Part shown: piece after piece, positions 1 through 9,630 of the stretch | Numbering within the stretch: position 1 is the first letter of the stretch | Layout of the letters: every line of letters starts with the position of its first letter | Source of the DNA: Planctomycetota bacterium | GTDB taxonomy: Bacteria > Planctomycetota > Planctomycetia > Pirellulales > Pirellulaceae | NCBI GenBank assembly: GCA_014381825.1 | Contig: JACNKX010000170.1 | Span: forward strand, 1 to 49,280 | Reading direction: 5' to 3' | Length of the DNA: 49,280 nucleotides | Position numbers and translations under genes: made by a program | The notes under the pieces: model-generated | Seen by the model: the letters and a program-made list of their open reading frames with translations, nothing else | Database searches by the model: none | Told to the model about the DNA's origin: nothing

Positions 1-245
1 GTCTGGAACTGAATATCAACGTTTCAGCGCTGGGCGGCGCGTCGGTCGAGATCCACGATGCGGCCGGCAAGCCGATTCCAGGCTACTCACTTGCCGACTG
101 TGATCGAATCCTGATGAACGACGTGGCCCACGTCGTTCGGTGGCGCGGAAATCCCGACGTCTCACGCCTCGCCGGAGAACCGATCCGATTGAAGATCGCG
201 ATGCGTGCCGCGAAGCTCCACGCCTTTCAGTTCGTCAACGAATAG
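1..245 (+). CDS. C-terminal end of a family propeller protein (partial)
   Basis: The reading frame is open from base 3 to the TAG at 243-245 and enters from outside the window. The 80 visible residues are the conserved tail of the propeller family that recurs through this locus: LELN, then a GxSVEI strand, GKPIPGYSLADC, a VVRW strand, DVSRLAGEPIRL and finally LHAFQFVNE. This tail is predicted to be a small beta-sandwich closing the chain. The propeller itself lies upstream and cannot be seen. The next gene starts 43 bases downstream on the same strand, so this is probably the upstream member of the same array. The family membership is clear from the tail; the function is not known. Confidence 0.88.
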   Translation, partial: LELNINVSALGGASVEIHDAAGKPIPGYSLADCDRILMNDVAHVVRWRGNPDVSRLAGEPIRLKIAMRAAKLHAFQFVNE

Positions 246-288
246 CCGGCTTCAAACGATGCGTAATGGGACCAATCAGGGTGACAAA

Positions 289-3200
289 ATGACGTACCGA
301 TGTTGTTGTACGCTCATCTCGAGAGCGATCCTCTGCCCTACGCTTCTGTTGTTTTACACGTGGTCCGCGAACGGGGCGGAGCCGCTAGCTCAGGACTATC
401 GGGTGGTTCTCCGTGTAAACTCGCCGTTGATTACCGCCGGGCCGGGGCTCGTCAAGTTTTCGGACGGGACCCTGTTGGCAGTGTGCCCGGTTGATGGTTA
501 TCGCAAGGGCGGTGAGAACGCGAACAATACCAATTACGCAATCCACCTGGCAGTGAGTCGGGACGCAGGTCGCTCGTGGCGCGAAGCGGCTCCGTCGCTC
601 CCTTACATGACCGCCACACCCTTTCTGGTCGACGATACGATTTACCTTCTAGCTCATCGGCGAGGTCGCCGCGATGTGTTGATTCTCGAGAGTGAGGACC
701 AGGGGGCGACCTGGTCGGAACCTGTGGAGTTGTACCGCGGACCGTATTGGAATGCGCCAACTGGCGTGGCGGTACATAACGGTGTTCTTTACCGCGCTGT
801 CGGCACGGGCGGCCATGGAGCCCGCATCGAGACCGTGGTTCTGGCTCTCGATCTGAAACAGAATCCGATGTCACCGCAAAGTTGGCGGAAGTCGAATCCG
901 GTCAAATACCCCGGCACGCCGAAGGCACTGGACCGCAATCTTTATCCCGGCGGATCAGGACGTTCCGTGTTCGCCCTGGACCACTGGCTGGAGCCCAACA
1001 TCAACAATGTTCGCGGCCGTTTGATGGTAACACACCGCACACGGATCGACGGTTATGCGACCGCTGGTTTAACCGCGATCTGCGACCTGAATGACTCCGG
1101 CGAAGAAATGAAGCTGAACTTTACGCAGTTCTACCCCATGCCGGGCGCGCAAAACAAATTCTTCATCATCTACGACAAGAAGTCGGACCTGTTCTGGATG
1201 CCGGTGAATATTCCGACAGACAATCAAAACTCGACGGGTTGGGACAAGGAACTTTGGGGACGAGGCTTTTTGGGCGGCCCCGGCAACGAGCGACGGATCC
1301 TGATGCTCCAGTACAGCCGTGATTGCCTCAACTGGTTCCACGCCGGCTGTATCGCCGCCTGGCCGAGCCCCATGCATTCATTTTCCTATGCAGCAACGCT
1401 GGTCGATGGCGATGACCTGCTCATCCTCTCCCGCACTTGCGCGCCTGGTGAAGATACCACACGCAACAACCACGATACCAACCTGGTGACCTTTCATCGA
1501 GTGCGCAACTTCCGCTCGCTCGCTCTGGTTCTGAAGCCGGACTTTTCTCCCAACGCCGCGGAAGCAGAGCGACCACAGATTCCGGCTGTCCCTCCTCGTT
1601 CTGATGGGCGCGTTCTACACGTTGATTTCGAAAAATATACCGATGGCGTTGTACAGGCACTCAATGCCGGTGTGCGCTGGCTGGGTGATCCGTTTTCCGG
1701 TCGGAAAGAAGGTGATGTTGCAATTACCAAAGCGAACGCCTGGTCCGGCATGCGAGCAGCACGTGTGGTGACCCGTGAGTCTGACGAGATCGGACGGGTG
1801 CGGCTGCAAGCCCGTTATGATGCTCCCAAGATCGACGGCGACAGCGTGAACGAGTTTGTCTTTCGGGGCAACGGCACAACCATGGACGATTTCGTCCTTT
1901 GGTCGGCCACATCAGCCGATGGTCGCCGTGCGGGAGTGACGCTATTGGCCGTCGCTGGCGACAAACATGACACATTCGCAATCGACGTAATCCAAGCGGA
2001 ATCGCCCGGTTCTCATAACACGAAGCGCACACGCGGCGTAGTGCCTGCTGTCGATGATGGAGAGTGGATCCGCGCCATTTTGCACCGTCTGCGCGGCGAA
2101 CGCATGGTGGAGTTATGGATCGGACGACCGGGAAAAGAGCAGCGGATCGGCAAGTTCAATGACTTAAACTCCGGAGCAGCGGCGGAGAGGATTGAATTGG
2201 GGGACACGTCGACCAAAACCATCCGCGGCGGAGGCGATTGGGATGATGTGCTCGTCGGCGGGCGACTTGCCGACGGCGTTGAACCGGCCAAAGCGGAACC
2301 GCCGCTGCGAAATGTAAGTGACGAGGTCGCGGGAATCGTGACGCCGATCCAGCTTGGCCGGTCCAAACAACTATTCCTTGATGATGTCGTCATCGACTCG
2401 AAGAAGGGACTACGCCGCGAAATGCATGCGGTGCGCAAACACGGTGGCAATCCGCTTGTCACCCCCGACAGCCCGTGGGAAGGACGGAGCGTGCTGCTCT
2501 ACGGCGGTGTCGTCCGAGACCCCGACACCAAGAAGTTTCGCATGTGGTATCTGGCGTGGGGCAAGCACATCGGGCAACCATCGTTCATTTGTTGCGCGGA
2601 ATCATCCGACGGTATCCGCTGGGAAAAGTCGGAACTGAACCTCGTGGAATACAAGGGATCGAAGGCCAACAACATCGTTCTTCCCGGTTGGAGTCAGACG
2701 TCCGTTTTGCGCGACCCGACCGACCCAGATCCCGCGCGACGCTACAAAGCCCTCCTCCGCTACAAGGGATTGCGCGGGTTCACGTCGCCGGACGGAGTGC
2801 ATTGGAAAGACGTCGGCCCTTTGATCGATCAAGGCTTCGACAGCACAACGCTGCATTGGGACCCGGTCAACAAACAATGGGTGGCGATGGTGAAGATTTT
2901 CAAAGATGGCAAACGCGCCCGCGGGTACGCGACCAGCAAGGATTTCCTGAATTGGACCGACACTTATTTCATGTCGACGGTGGATGGACGGGATGGGTCC
3001 GGTGACCAGATGTACTCGATGTCCATGTTCCACTACGAAACGGTTTATCTCGGCCTGTTGCGGATGTATCACACGGATTCTGACGTCGTCGATATTCAAT
3101 TGGCGACCAGCCGCAACAGCAAGCGCTGGGAGCGGCCCACGCGCAACCCTTTTATTCCCACCGGAAGTGCGAAAGGGACCTGGGATTTCGGCAACAATTC

Positions 3201-3600
3201 GGTCCCCGCGACGCCGCCCATTCGAGTTGGGGACGAATTGTGGTTCTATTACGCCGGCCGCAGCACTTTACATAATGAAATTCCCAACGACGGCGCGATC
3301 GGTCTGGCGACGCTACGTGTCGATGGCTTCGCATCGATGACTGCCGATGACCAAGGGACGCTGACGACGAAACCGCTTCACTGCCGCGGTGGCCAACTGT
3401 GCCTCAACGCCGATGCCTCCCAAGGTTCGATTCGCGTCGAGCTGCTCACCGACGACGGTGTTGTGTCGTCAAAACCGATTCAAGGTGACGCTGTCCGCCA
3501 TGCTGTCACGTGGGATACGACAAAACCGATCCCGCGCGGCGACATTCGGCTGCGGTTTCACGTCGATCGCGCGAAGCTGTACTCCTTCTGGACGGAATAA
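289..3600 (+). CDS. Secreted fusion: sialidase/BNR domain + LamG-like domain + GH32/43-like propeller with family tail
   Basis: Start chosen at ATG 289, giving 1103 aa with a signal peptide (MTYRCCC..., hydrophobic LLLFYTW, cleavage near SANGA-EP); the frame stays open upstream to 205 but would overlap the preceding gene. Residues about 30-440 form a sialidase-like propeller with Asp-box motifs SRDAGRSW and SEDQGATW. Residues about 445-665 resemble a LamG/concanavalin-like sandwich (VLHVDFEKY, DGEWIRAILHR, GGDWDDVLVGG). Residues about 685-1103 are a complete family propeller: QLGRSKQLFLDD, PWEGRS, FRMWYLAW, CAESSDGIRW, KANNIV, RYKALL, TSPDGVHW, ATLRVDGF, and the tail ending AKLYSFWTE. In related proteins sialidase domains bind or cut acidic sugars; no catalytic residues can be assigned safely here. 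The fusion suggests that both propellers act on the same glycan. It precedes a second propeller gene by 43 bases. Confidence 0.85.
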   Translation: MTYRCCCTLISRAILCPTLLLFYTWSANGAEPLAQDYRVVLRVNSPLITAGPGLVKFSDGTLLAVCPVDGYRKGGENANNTNYAIHLAVSRDAGRSWREAAPSLPYMTATPFLVDDTIYLLAHRRGRRDVLILESEDQGATWSEPVELYRGPYWNAPTGVAVHNGVLYRAVGTGGHGARIETVVLALDLKQNPMSPQSWRKSNPVKYPGTPKALDRNLYPGGSGRSVFALDHWLEPNINNVRGRLMVTHRTRIDGYATAGLTAICDLNDSGEEMKLNFTQFYPMPGAQNKFFIIYDKKSDLFWMPVNIPTDNQNSTGWDKELWGRGFLGGPGNERRILMLQYSRDCLNWFHAGCIAAWPSPMHSFSYAATLVDGDDLLILSRTCAPGEDTTRNNHDTNLVTFHRVRNFRSLALVLKPDFSPNAAEAERPQIPAVPPRSDGRVLHVDFEKYTDGVVQALNAGVRWLGDPFSGRKEGDVAITKANAWSGMRAARVVTRESDEIGRVRLQARYDAPKIDGDSVNEFVFRGNGTTMDDFVLWSATSADGRRAGVTLLAVAGDKHDTFAIDVIQAESPGSHNTKRTRGVVPAVDDGEWIRAILHRLRGERMVELWIGRPGKEQRIGKFNDLNSGAAAERIELGDTSTKTIRGGGDWDDVLVGGRLADGVEPAKAEPPLRNVSDEVAGIVTPIQLGRSKQLFLDDVVIDSKKGLRREMHAVRKHGGNPLVTPDSPWEGRSVLLYGGVVRDPDTKKFRMWYLAWGKHIGQPSFICCAESSDGIRWEKSELNLVEYKGSKANNIVLPGWSQTSVLRDPTDPDPARRYKALLRYKGLRGFTSPDGVHWKDVGPLIDQGFDSTTLHWDPVNKQWVAMVKIFKDGKRARGYATSKDFLNWTDTYFMSTVDGRDGSGDQMYSMSMFHYETVYLGLLRMYHTDSDVVDIQLATSRNSKRWERPTRNPFIPTGSAKGTWDFGNNSVPATPPIRVGDELWFYYAGRSTLHNEIPNDGAIGLATLRVDGFASMTADDQGTLTTKPLHCRGGQLCLNADASQGSIRVELLTDDGVVSSKPIQGDAVRHAVTWDTTKPIPRGDIRLRFHVDRAKLYSFWTE

Positions 3601-3643
3601 CCGTTGAAGCCAGCATGACAAGGAAAGGATACGCAACAAGCTG

Positions 3644-5332
3644 ATGATGAATCCCCAACTGTTTCCTCGCCTGTTAACAGCCAATTCAGTCCTCTCGTTT
3701 CTTGCCGTATTGTGCATTGGCTTTTCGGCCCAAGCCGAAACCTCAAGCCCACGGGCTCACAAGACTCTCTTCCTGGATGATCACCACATCACCGAAATGA
3801 CAGGCTTGAAGCGAGTGATGCACAGGCCGGAGAAGAAGGGGGCCGTGTTTCTGCCGCGTGGCGAGACGGATGGAATCCGCGTGCAGACGGCCTCCGCGCC
3901 GGTTTGGGTACCGGAAGAGAATGTCTTCAAACTGTTTTACATGGGGTTTCCCTACCGCAACCACGGCTGGATTGTCGGGGAGATTGGATCGGCGCTGGCG
4001 GTGTCGCCGGATGGGCTGGACTGGAAACGGCCCGTGCTCAACCAGGTGGAGATCGGCGGCTCGACAGCCAACAACCGGTTCTTCGTCGATCCGAATCTCC
4101 GCTGGGGCGCTAATAAGCTCATGGAGGTGATTCATGATCCCCACGATCCCGATCCACAGCGTCGGTACAAAGGGCTGCTGGGAGCCAGCGGTCGAAAACC
4201 GATTGTCAGCCCGGACGGCGTGCACTGGAAGACGATTGGAGCGAAGACGATTCCGTCCAGCGACACGTCGACGCTGATCTACGACGAAGTGGGGAAACGC
4301 TATCTCGCCGTGCTGAAGAACGGAACGAAGTTCGGGCGCAGCGCAGCAGTGGCATTCAGCACCGATTTCAAAACCTGGACGACTCCTCGCACGACGTTTC
4401 ACACCGATGAGCAGGATCAGGAGATTGCCCTCGAGCGCGTTGAGAAACGTCTCTCGGATCCGCGGATGCAGAATCCGATGTTCAACGACCCACACCCCAA
4501 GACGGGCTGGAAGCCGCCCGGTTTCGATCCCGGTATCGGCAAGAGCAAAATCCCCACTTGGCGAGCTGAGACTTACAAACTGGCGGTCTTCCCGTACGAG
4601 GGTCTTTATATCGGAATGCCGCAGATCTACTACCCGACCGGTCCGGCCCTGCCAGCACGAAACAACACGGTCGGGTTCCATGAAATCCAACTGGCATTCA
4701 ACCGCGATCCTCAACTTTCGCGCGAGGGCTGGAAGCGGCTTGGTGATCGCCAGCCCTTCATCGAGACATCGGGACTCGACAAGGGGCTGGCAGGCAACTT
4801 CGACCGTCAGCAACTCGGAGTCCTCAATCGCCCGGTCGTGATGAAAGACGAGCTGTGGTTTTACTACACCGGCGCGAAAGGGCGCTCGCTGCCTTACAAG
4901 CTGTGGCCTGACGGGACAGTCCGGAACGAGGCAAAGCTGACTCCCGCTGAAAAGGCTGATTTCGACGACGGCTGGATCGCAATCTGCCTCGCCACGCTGA
5001 GGCTCGATGGTTTCGTCTCGTTGACTGCGGGCGACAAAGCCGGCCAGGTCATCACGAAACCGTTCGTCGTCACTGGTGATCGACTGCTGCTAAACGTCGA
5101 TGTCTCCGACGACGGCGAAGCGACGGTGGAATTGCTGGACGAAGACATGCAGACGATCGACGGTTTCGAACTGAGAAACTGCGTTCCTCTACGCCGCCGC
5201 TCAATTGAACAGACCGTTCGTTGGACGACCAATGCGAGCTGGAGTCAATTGGCCGGACGAAAGGTGCGATTACGAGTCACGCTTCGCAACGCGAATCTCT
5301 ACGCATTCTGGACTTCGAAGGAAACCACGTGA
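3644..5332 (+). CDS. Secreted GH32/43-like propeller protein, long subfamily
   Basis: 562 aa; ATG codons at 3644 and 3647 are both possible. A signal peptide (SVLSFLAVLCIGFSAQA-E) precedes the propeller. Family marks in order: KTLFLDDHHI, a RVMHRPEKKG segment, KLFYMGF, SPDGLDW, STANNRF, HDPDPQRRYKGLL, SPDGVHW, IYYPTG, ELWFYYTG, ATLRLDGFVSL, then the tail (RLLLNVDVS, VELLDED, LRNCVP, SQLAGRKVRL, LYAFWTS). Compared with the shorter copies it carries an insertion (MQNPMFNDPHPKTGW and following, about residues 280-310) and a WPDGTVRNEAKL loop, both shared with the protein at 20160, so these two form one subfamily. It is probably a secreted glycan-active or glycan-binding protein; the enzymatic activity is unproven. 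Its stop overlaps the GTG start of the next gene (GTGA), which suggests translational coupling. Confidence 0.85.
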   Translation: MMNPQLFPRLLTANSVLSFLAVLCIGFSAQAETSSPRAHKTLFLDDHHITEMTGLKRVMHRPEKKGAVFLPRGETDGIRVQTASAPVWVPEENVFKLFYMGFPYRNHGWIVGEIGSALAVSPDGLDWKRPVLNQVEIGGSTANNRFFVDPNLRWGANKLMEVIHDPHDPDPQRRYKGLLGASGRKPIVSPDGVHWKTIGAKTIPSSDTSTLIYDEVGKRYLAVLKNGTKFGRSAAVAFSTDFKTWTTPRTTFHTDEQDQEIALERVEKRLSDPRMQNPMFNDPHPKTGWKPPGFDPGIGKSKIPTWRAETYKLAVFPYEGLYIGMPQIYYPTGPALPARNNTVGFHEIQLAFNRDPQLSREGWKRLGDRQPFIETSGLDKGLAGNFDRQQLGVLNRPVVMKDELWFYYTGAKGRSLPYKLWPDGTVRNEAKLTPAEKADFDDGWIAICLATLRLDGFVSLTAGDKAGQVITKPFVVTGDRLLLNVDVSDDGEATVELLDEDMQTIDGFELRNCVPLRRRSIEQTVRWTTNASWSQLAGRKVRLRVTLRNANLYAFWTSKETT

Positions 5333-6774
5333 GTAGACATCGTCCATACACCGCCTGCTTGGCGCTGCTGTCTTTTTTCGCGATTGAAATCGTCGCCGCG
5401 GAACCTGACCCGCGAATCCAACAAAGGCCACCGCAGGAGGATGCGGTGCTGTATCGCAAGCTCGCGATCCCAGACGAGTTTCTCGTTACAAAGCAAGGAC
5501 ACACTTTTGGCGGTGATCTCCGCATCGGCGATCTGAATGGCGACGGGCGATGCGACTTCTTGGTCTATCGGTGCAATCACGGTGCGCCGAAGGGTGCTCA
5601 CATGGGCGGGATGAAACCGACCTTCATGGGCGCATTCGATTTGGACGGGAAGCCGCTGTGGCAAGTCGGCGAGGGCGGCAATCAGCCCTCCCGGCCGATG
5701 TCGGTTGCGGTCAAGGACTGGACCGGCGATGGCGCGGCCGATGTGATCTGCTTTTGGCATAAACCGCAGACGAAGTTGAAGACCGACTGGCAATCGCTCG
5801 CCGATGTTGTCGTACAACTGCGGGACGGACGCACTGGAAAGGTGCTTCGTGAGGCGGCGCCCCATGCTATCACCGATCGAAGGCGCAAAGATCCGGTCGG
5901 CGCGAACTGGGTTCATCAGCGTTTACTGATCGCGAACTTCCGTGGCGCGCCCGAGCCGCGTGACCTTGCTGTCAAACTCGGCGACACCTATGTCGCGCTC
6001 GATGAACACTTTAATGTCCTCTGGACCTACCGAACCGAATGGGTCAAGTACAGCCAGTGCCCTGCCTACATTCCGGCGGTCGGCGACATTGACGGCGACG
6101 GGCGCGACGAACTGCTTACGGGGTATCATCTCATCGACGACGATGGTTCGTTGATGTGGAAGAACAAACTGGGATCGAACATGGACTCGGTCACGATCGA
6201 TCGCTGGCGGAGAAAAACGCGCGCGATCTGTTCGGGCTTCGGCCATGTGATGACGGCGGAAGGCAAAGTCGAGTTGTCGCTTGGCAAACGGCTCGTACCC
6301 CACGGTCAGGAAGTCCGCGTCGCGGATTTCCATTCCGGCCATGCCGGCAACGAGATGGTGCTGCGAGCCTTTGGGCATAAACCAACCGTGCATCTGGTCA
6401 GCAGCCAGACCAACACGATCATCAACACGATCGAACTCCAGTTCTCTCCTACCAACGTCGGCATGGAGCCGGTCTACTGGAACGGACCGACTGAGCCAGC
6501 TTTGCTTTTCAACGGCGGCTGGCTGTGGGACATGCAGCAAGGCAAGGGTGGGCAACTTCCGGACCTGCCTCCGCCAAACGGAGGCGACGTACATCGCATG
6601 GGCTTCTACCACGTAATCCCCGCCAACCTTGTCGGAGACGCGCGTGAGGAACTTGTCATCTGGGATCCGACTGCCACGCACATCTATATCTATACGCCGA
6701 AGTCGCTGAACGAAACGCTCACCCCGAAATACCATCACGGCCCGCGGCAATACAATCCGCGGCTGATGGATTGA
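5329..6774 (+). CDS. Secreted FG-GAP propeller protein resembling PL11 rhamnogalacturonan lyases
   Basis: The frame is open from 5221, but GTG 5329 is the likely start: it overlaps the previous stop as GTGA and opens a good signal peptide (CLALLSFFAIEIVAA-EP). The product is 481 aa. Three calcium-type FG-GAP loops are visible: DLNGDGRCD (about 68-76), DWTGDGAAD (130-138) and DIDGDGRDE (253-261). The surroundings, FDLDGKPLW and later VALDEHFNVLW followed by DIDGDGRDELL and IDDDG, have the order I know from PL11 rhamnogalacturonan lyases (B. subtilis YesW/YesX), which are eight-bladed propellers. I infer a PL11-like or PL11-derived protein, but cannot confirm catalytic residues. A plain FG-GAP adhesion-type propeller is the alternative. 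It sits between two family propellers. Confidence 0.72.
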   Translation: MSRHRPYTACLALLSFFAIEIVAAEPDPRIQQRPPQEDAVLYRKLAIPDEFLVTKQGHTFGGDLRIGDLNGDGRCDFLVYRCNHGAPKGAHMGGMKPTFMGAFDLDGKPLWQVGEGGNQPSRPMSVAVKDWTGDGAADVICFWHKPQTKLKTDWQSLADVVVQLRDGRTGKVLREAAPHAITDRRRKDPVGANWVHQRLLIANFRGAPEPRDLAVKLGDTYVALDEHFNVLWTYRTEWVKYSQCPAYIPAVGDIDGDGRDELLTGYHLIDDDGSLMWKNKLGSNMDSVTIDRWRRKTRAICSGFGHVMTAEGKVELSLGKRLVPHGQEVRVADFHSGHAGNEMVLRAFGHKPTVHLVSSQTNTIINTIELQFSPTNVGMEPVYWNGPTEPALLFNGGWLWDMQQGKGGQLPDLPPPNGGDVHRMGFYHVIPANLVGDAREELVIWDPTATHIYIYTPKSLNETLTPKYHHGPRQYNPRLMD

Positions 6775-6788
6775 CAAAACAATACCGT

Positions 6789-8219
6789 ATGAGATCTGTA
6801 GTTCTTCCCGCCTTCGCTCTTTTCATGGCACTTGGCGCTCGAGCCGCCGAGCCGATCGACATCGGTTCGCGGCGGGAACTGTTCACTGATGACTATCTCG
6901 TCGAAGGGCTGAGTGGCAGTGCCACGCTGGTCGTTCAGAAACCCGTTTCGCGGGAAGTCGTTCTGGTGACCGACAAACCGTGGGAAGGAAGTAGTTGTCT
7001 CTACTTCACGATCTTTCAGGACGGCGACCTGTACCGCATGTATTACCGCGGTTTGCAGATCAAGGATGGCAAACCGGCGCACCCCGAAGTCGTCTGTTAC
7101 GCCGAAAGCCGCGACGGCGTGAAGTGGATGCGGCCGGAACTGGAGCTTGTCGAATTTGACGGATCGACCAAGAACAACATCGTCTGGGACGGACTCGGTT
7201 CGCACAATTTCACGCCGTTCATTGATCACAACCCGGAATGTCGGCCAGAGGCAAAGTACAAAGCGCTCGGGCGAGGCAAGCGGACGCCGGATGGCAAACC
7301 CGGCAGCATCCATCAATTGTTCGCGTTTCAATCACCCGATGGAATTCACTGGTCGTTGATGCGCGATGAACCCGTGCTGACAAAGGGTAGATTCGACTCA
7401 CAGAACCTCGCGTTCTGGAACGCGGAACGTGATTGCTATGTCGCCTTCTATCGCGATTCGCTGGGTGGCTTTCGCGCCATCCGTACGGCGACGTCGCACA
7501 ACTTTCTCGACTGGGACGAGCATCGGTTTCTCGGCTATCGGGGGGCCGCTCGCCAGCATCTTTACACCAACGCCATCCAGCGGTACGACCGCGCGCCGCA
7601 TCTGTTGATCGGCTTTCCGACTCGCTTCCTGCCTCGCAACAAGTTCGCGGACCGACCGGACTGGACGGAACCGATTCTGATCGCCGGCCGAGACGGTCGA
7701 TCGTTTCGCCTCTGGAACGATCCGATCATTCCGGCGAACACGAAAGCCACCAGTGGAAACCGAAGCAACTACGTCTCGTGGGGACTGGTTCAACTTCCCG
7801 ACGGACCGAACGAGTATTCGCTCTACGCGGCCGAAGATCGTCGGACAGAGACTTCGATGCGACTTCGGCGATACAGCTATCGTGCGGATGGCTTCGTCTC
7901 GCTATCGGCACGTGACTCAGCAGGAGAACTGTTTACAAGACCTCTCACCTTTTCTGGAAGGCATCTGGTCGTGAATTACGCGGCACGTCCGGGTGGCTCG
8001 CTTGGCGTTGAGCTTCAGGACGCGTCCGGAAAACCGGTCTCGGGTTTTGCACTCGATGACTGCGACGGGCTCGACGGCGACAGCGTTCAGCACGTCGTCC
8101 GCTGGGAAAGCGGGACCAGCGTCGAGGCGTTCGCAGGCCAGCCCGTCCGTTTACGCTTCGTCCTGAAGAATGCCGATCTGTACTCATTTCAGTTCGTCTC
8201 TTGTGGAGAAGAGCCGTGA
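6789..8219 (+). CDS. Secreted GH32/43-like propeller protein, short subfamily
   Basis: Start taken at ATG 6789 (476 aa); an in-frame TTG at 6771 would overlap the previous stop as TTGA and cannot be excluded. The signal peptide is VVLPAFALFMALGARA-AEP. Family motifs: GSRRELF (26-32) with D34/D35, PWEG (64-67), RMYY (83-86), CYAESRDG (103-110), STKNNIV (about 126-132), AKYKAL, SPDGIHW, FDSQNLAFWN, APHLLIGFP, RRYSYRADGFVSL, then the tail with GSLGVELQDASGKP, FALDDCD, VVRW, VRLRFVLKNADLYSFQF. The acidic residue after the RRELF motif occupies a place like the blade-I aspartate of GH32/GH43 enzymes, which is only an inference. Likely secreted and active on, or binding to, a glycan. Confidence 0.87.
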   Translation: MRSVVLPAFALFMALGARAAEPIDIGSRRELFTDDYLVEGLSGSATLVVQKPVSREVVLVTDKPWEGSSCLYFTIFQDGDLYRMYYRGLQIKDGKPAHPEVVCYAESRDGVKWMRPELELVEFDGSTKNNIVWDGLGSHNFTPFIDHNPECRPEAKYKALGRGKRTPDGKPGSIHQLFAFQSPDGIHWSLMRDEPVLTKGRFDSQNLAFWNAERDCYVAFYRDSLGGFRAIRTATSHNFLDWDEHRFLGYRGAARQHLYTNAIQRYDRAPHLLIGFPTRFLPRNKFADRPDWTEPILIAGRDGRSFRLWNDPIIPANTKATSGNRSNYVSWGLVQLPDGPNEYSLYAAEDRRTETSMRLRRYSYRADGFVSLSARDSAGELFTRPLTFSGRHLVVNYAARPGGSLGVELQDASGKPVSGFALDDCDGLDGDSVQHVVRWESGTSVEAFAGQPVRLRFVLKNADLYSFQFVSCGEEP

Positions 8220-8296
8220 CACCACTGATTCGAACCGTGTTGATCAAATGATAGAAATCGATCTGACCCCATTCTCCCCCATAAATGGCTATCTAC

Positions 8297-9553
8297 ATGA
8301 ATACGACATTCACTATCGTTAGTGCTTCGGCGCTTGTGTTGCTGACTCTGCGGGCGGAAGCTCAGACGCAGACGCTCGAAGTCAAACCCGGTGACAACCC
8401 TCAAAAAGTCCTCGACACCGCGTCACCCGGTAGCAAATTGGTTTTCTTGCCAGGGCTACACCAGCATCCACTCGGCCGACACCAGTCGATTCTCTATGTC
8501 GACAAATCAGTCGACATCGAGTTGCAACAAGGGGCTGTGCTCGAGTTGGCCGATCACCAATCAACGCTGAGTGATTCGGCCGAGATTACGATCGACCATG
8601 GGGCGCCTAAGAAACTCAACGACCTGATGGTCCGTGGCAAATACGACAAGAAGGCAGGACGGACGTACTTCGCAATCTACATCGACGGAGAAGGTGCAGA
8701 TGGTAAACCGGATACATTTCGTTGGGCTCTCATAAGTCGGGAGGTCGGCTTGCACGGCAAGTATCCGAACGAGAAGGTGCCAATTACGGGTGATTGGCAG
8801 ATGCTAAGCAACGGCGTTCAAATCAAGTTCGCTTCGACCACCGGCCATAACAGGAATAGTCTCTGGATTCTCTCTTTTGGTGGCCGTGAATCGTATGGGA
8901 TCAGAATTGGGCACGGCACTCAGGAGGACTATATCGAAAACGTCCGCATCCATGGCGATGGCGTAATCGACATGAATCAGACTAACAACGCGCAACCGAC
9001 CGAATGGGTGAAGGACATCTCGGCCTGCGTTCTGATTCACGGGCGAGTTCGCAACGTCACAGTTGAACAGATCACCATGCGCGACGCCATGCGATCCGTG
9101 ATGGCCTACGGCAAACATACGGGCAAGTTCCTGCGCGGCGGTGGAACGAAGGGGGGTGAATCCTTCGATGCCGAGAACATTTCCGTCTTGCACACCAAAA
9201 CACTGAATCCAACAGGCAAGGCATACCTGCTCGGCCATCCCTCGCATCGCGGCAGACTCACCAACGTCAAGTGCAACTACAACTTCATGGTGACAGCGGG
9301 CACTGCACTGGAACCAAATTTCAACCTCGATCACTACGAAGTAATTGGGAACGTCATCAAGAGTGGGACACTGGCGATCCACTGCTGGCGTCGGTCCAGC
9401 AACGGGCGAATTGAACACAATGTGCGTATCGAAAATCGGCCGAATCACCCGGTCGTGAGAGCGAATTCACCCGATGCCTGGGAAGACCCTGAGAATCTCA
9501 CCATTCGTCACAACCGAGTAGTTAGGGATTTGCAGCCGGACGCAGCGAGGTGA
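8297..9553 (+). CDS. Secreted right-handed beta-helix (pectate-lyase-fold) protein
   Basis: ATG 8297 gives 418 aa with signal peptide (FTIVSASALVLLTLRAEA-QT); an in-frame ATG at 8285 adds four residues. The N-terminal mature segment TLEVKPGDNPQKVLDTASPG resembles the 'x-x-G-x-x-LQ-A-hD-ASPGD' opening of pectate-lyase-like helices. Regular NVRIHGDGVIDMNQT, NVTVEQITMRDA, ENISVLHTKTL, NVKCNYNF, YEVIGNVIKSGTLAI and RIEHNVRIEN rungs follow, consistent with a parallel beta-helix to the end of the chain. There is no family tail. Proteins of this fold are commonly polysaccharide lyases or hydrolases of uronic-acid polymers; which of these applies cannot be read from the sequence. The gene is flanked on both sides by family propellers, and a REPIN-like element lies just downstream. 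Confidence 0.78.
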   Translation: MNTTFTIVSASALVLLTLRAEAQTQTLEVKPGDNPQKVLDTASPGSKLVFLPGLHQHPLGRHQSILYVDKSVDIELQQGAVLELADHQSTLSDSAEITIDHGAPKKLNDLMVRGKYDKKAGRTYFAIYIDGEGADGKPDTFRWALISREVGLHGKYPNEKVPITGDWQMLSNGVQIKFASTTGHNRNSLWILSFGGRESYGIRIGHGTQEDYIENVRIHGDGVIDMNQTNNAQPTEWVKDISACVLIHGRVRNVTVEQITMRDAMRSVMAYGKHTGKFLRGGGTKGGESFDAENISVLHTKTLNPTGKAYLLGHPSHRGRLTNVKCNYNFMVTAGTALEPNFNLDHYEVIGNVIKSGTLAIHCWRRSSNGRIEHNVRIENRPNHPVVRANSPDAWEDPENLTIRHNRVVRDLQPDAAR

Positions 9554-9630
9554 TTTGGAACCCGATAGAACTGTCTTCCTTTACGGAAGATTGTCCGATT
9601 TGTGCGCGGTTTGCTGAAGGAAGCATCAGA

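Noticed and set aside
3743-4813. Long minus-strand ORF (356 codons) opposite the propeller gene
   Set aside because: It mirrors the codon pattern of a GC-rich plus-strand gene, has no signal or domain, and lies entirely inside a well-supported gene.
5923-6777. Minus-strand ORF of 284 codons opposite the FG-GAP gene
   Set aside because: Antisense shadow with no recognisable motif; the plus strand has clear FG-GAP loops.
8220-8296. Possible transposon-end or REP sequence (GATCTGACCCCATTCTCCCC)
   Set aside because: It recalls sequences that flank RAYT-type elements, but no inverted partner or hairpin was found nearby.
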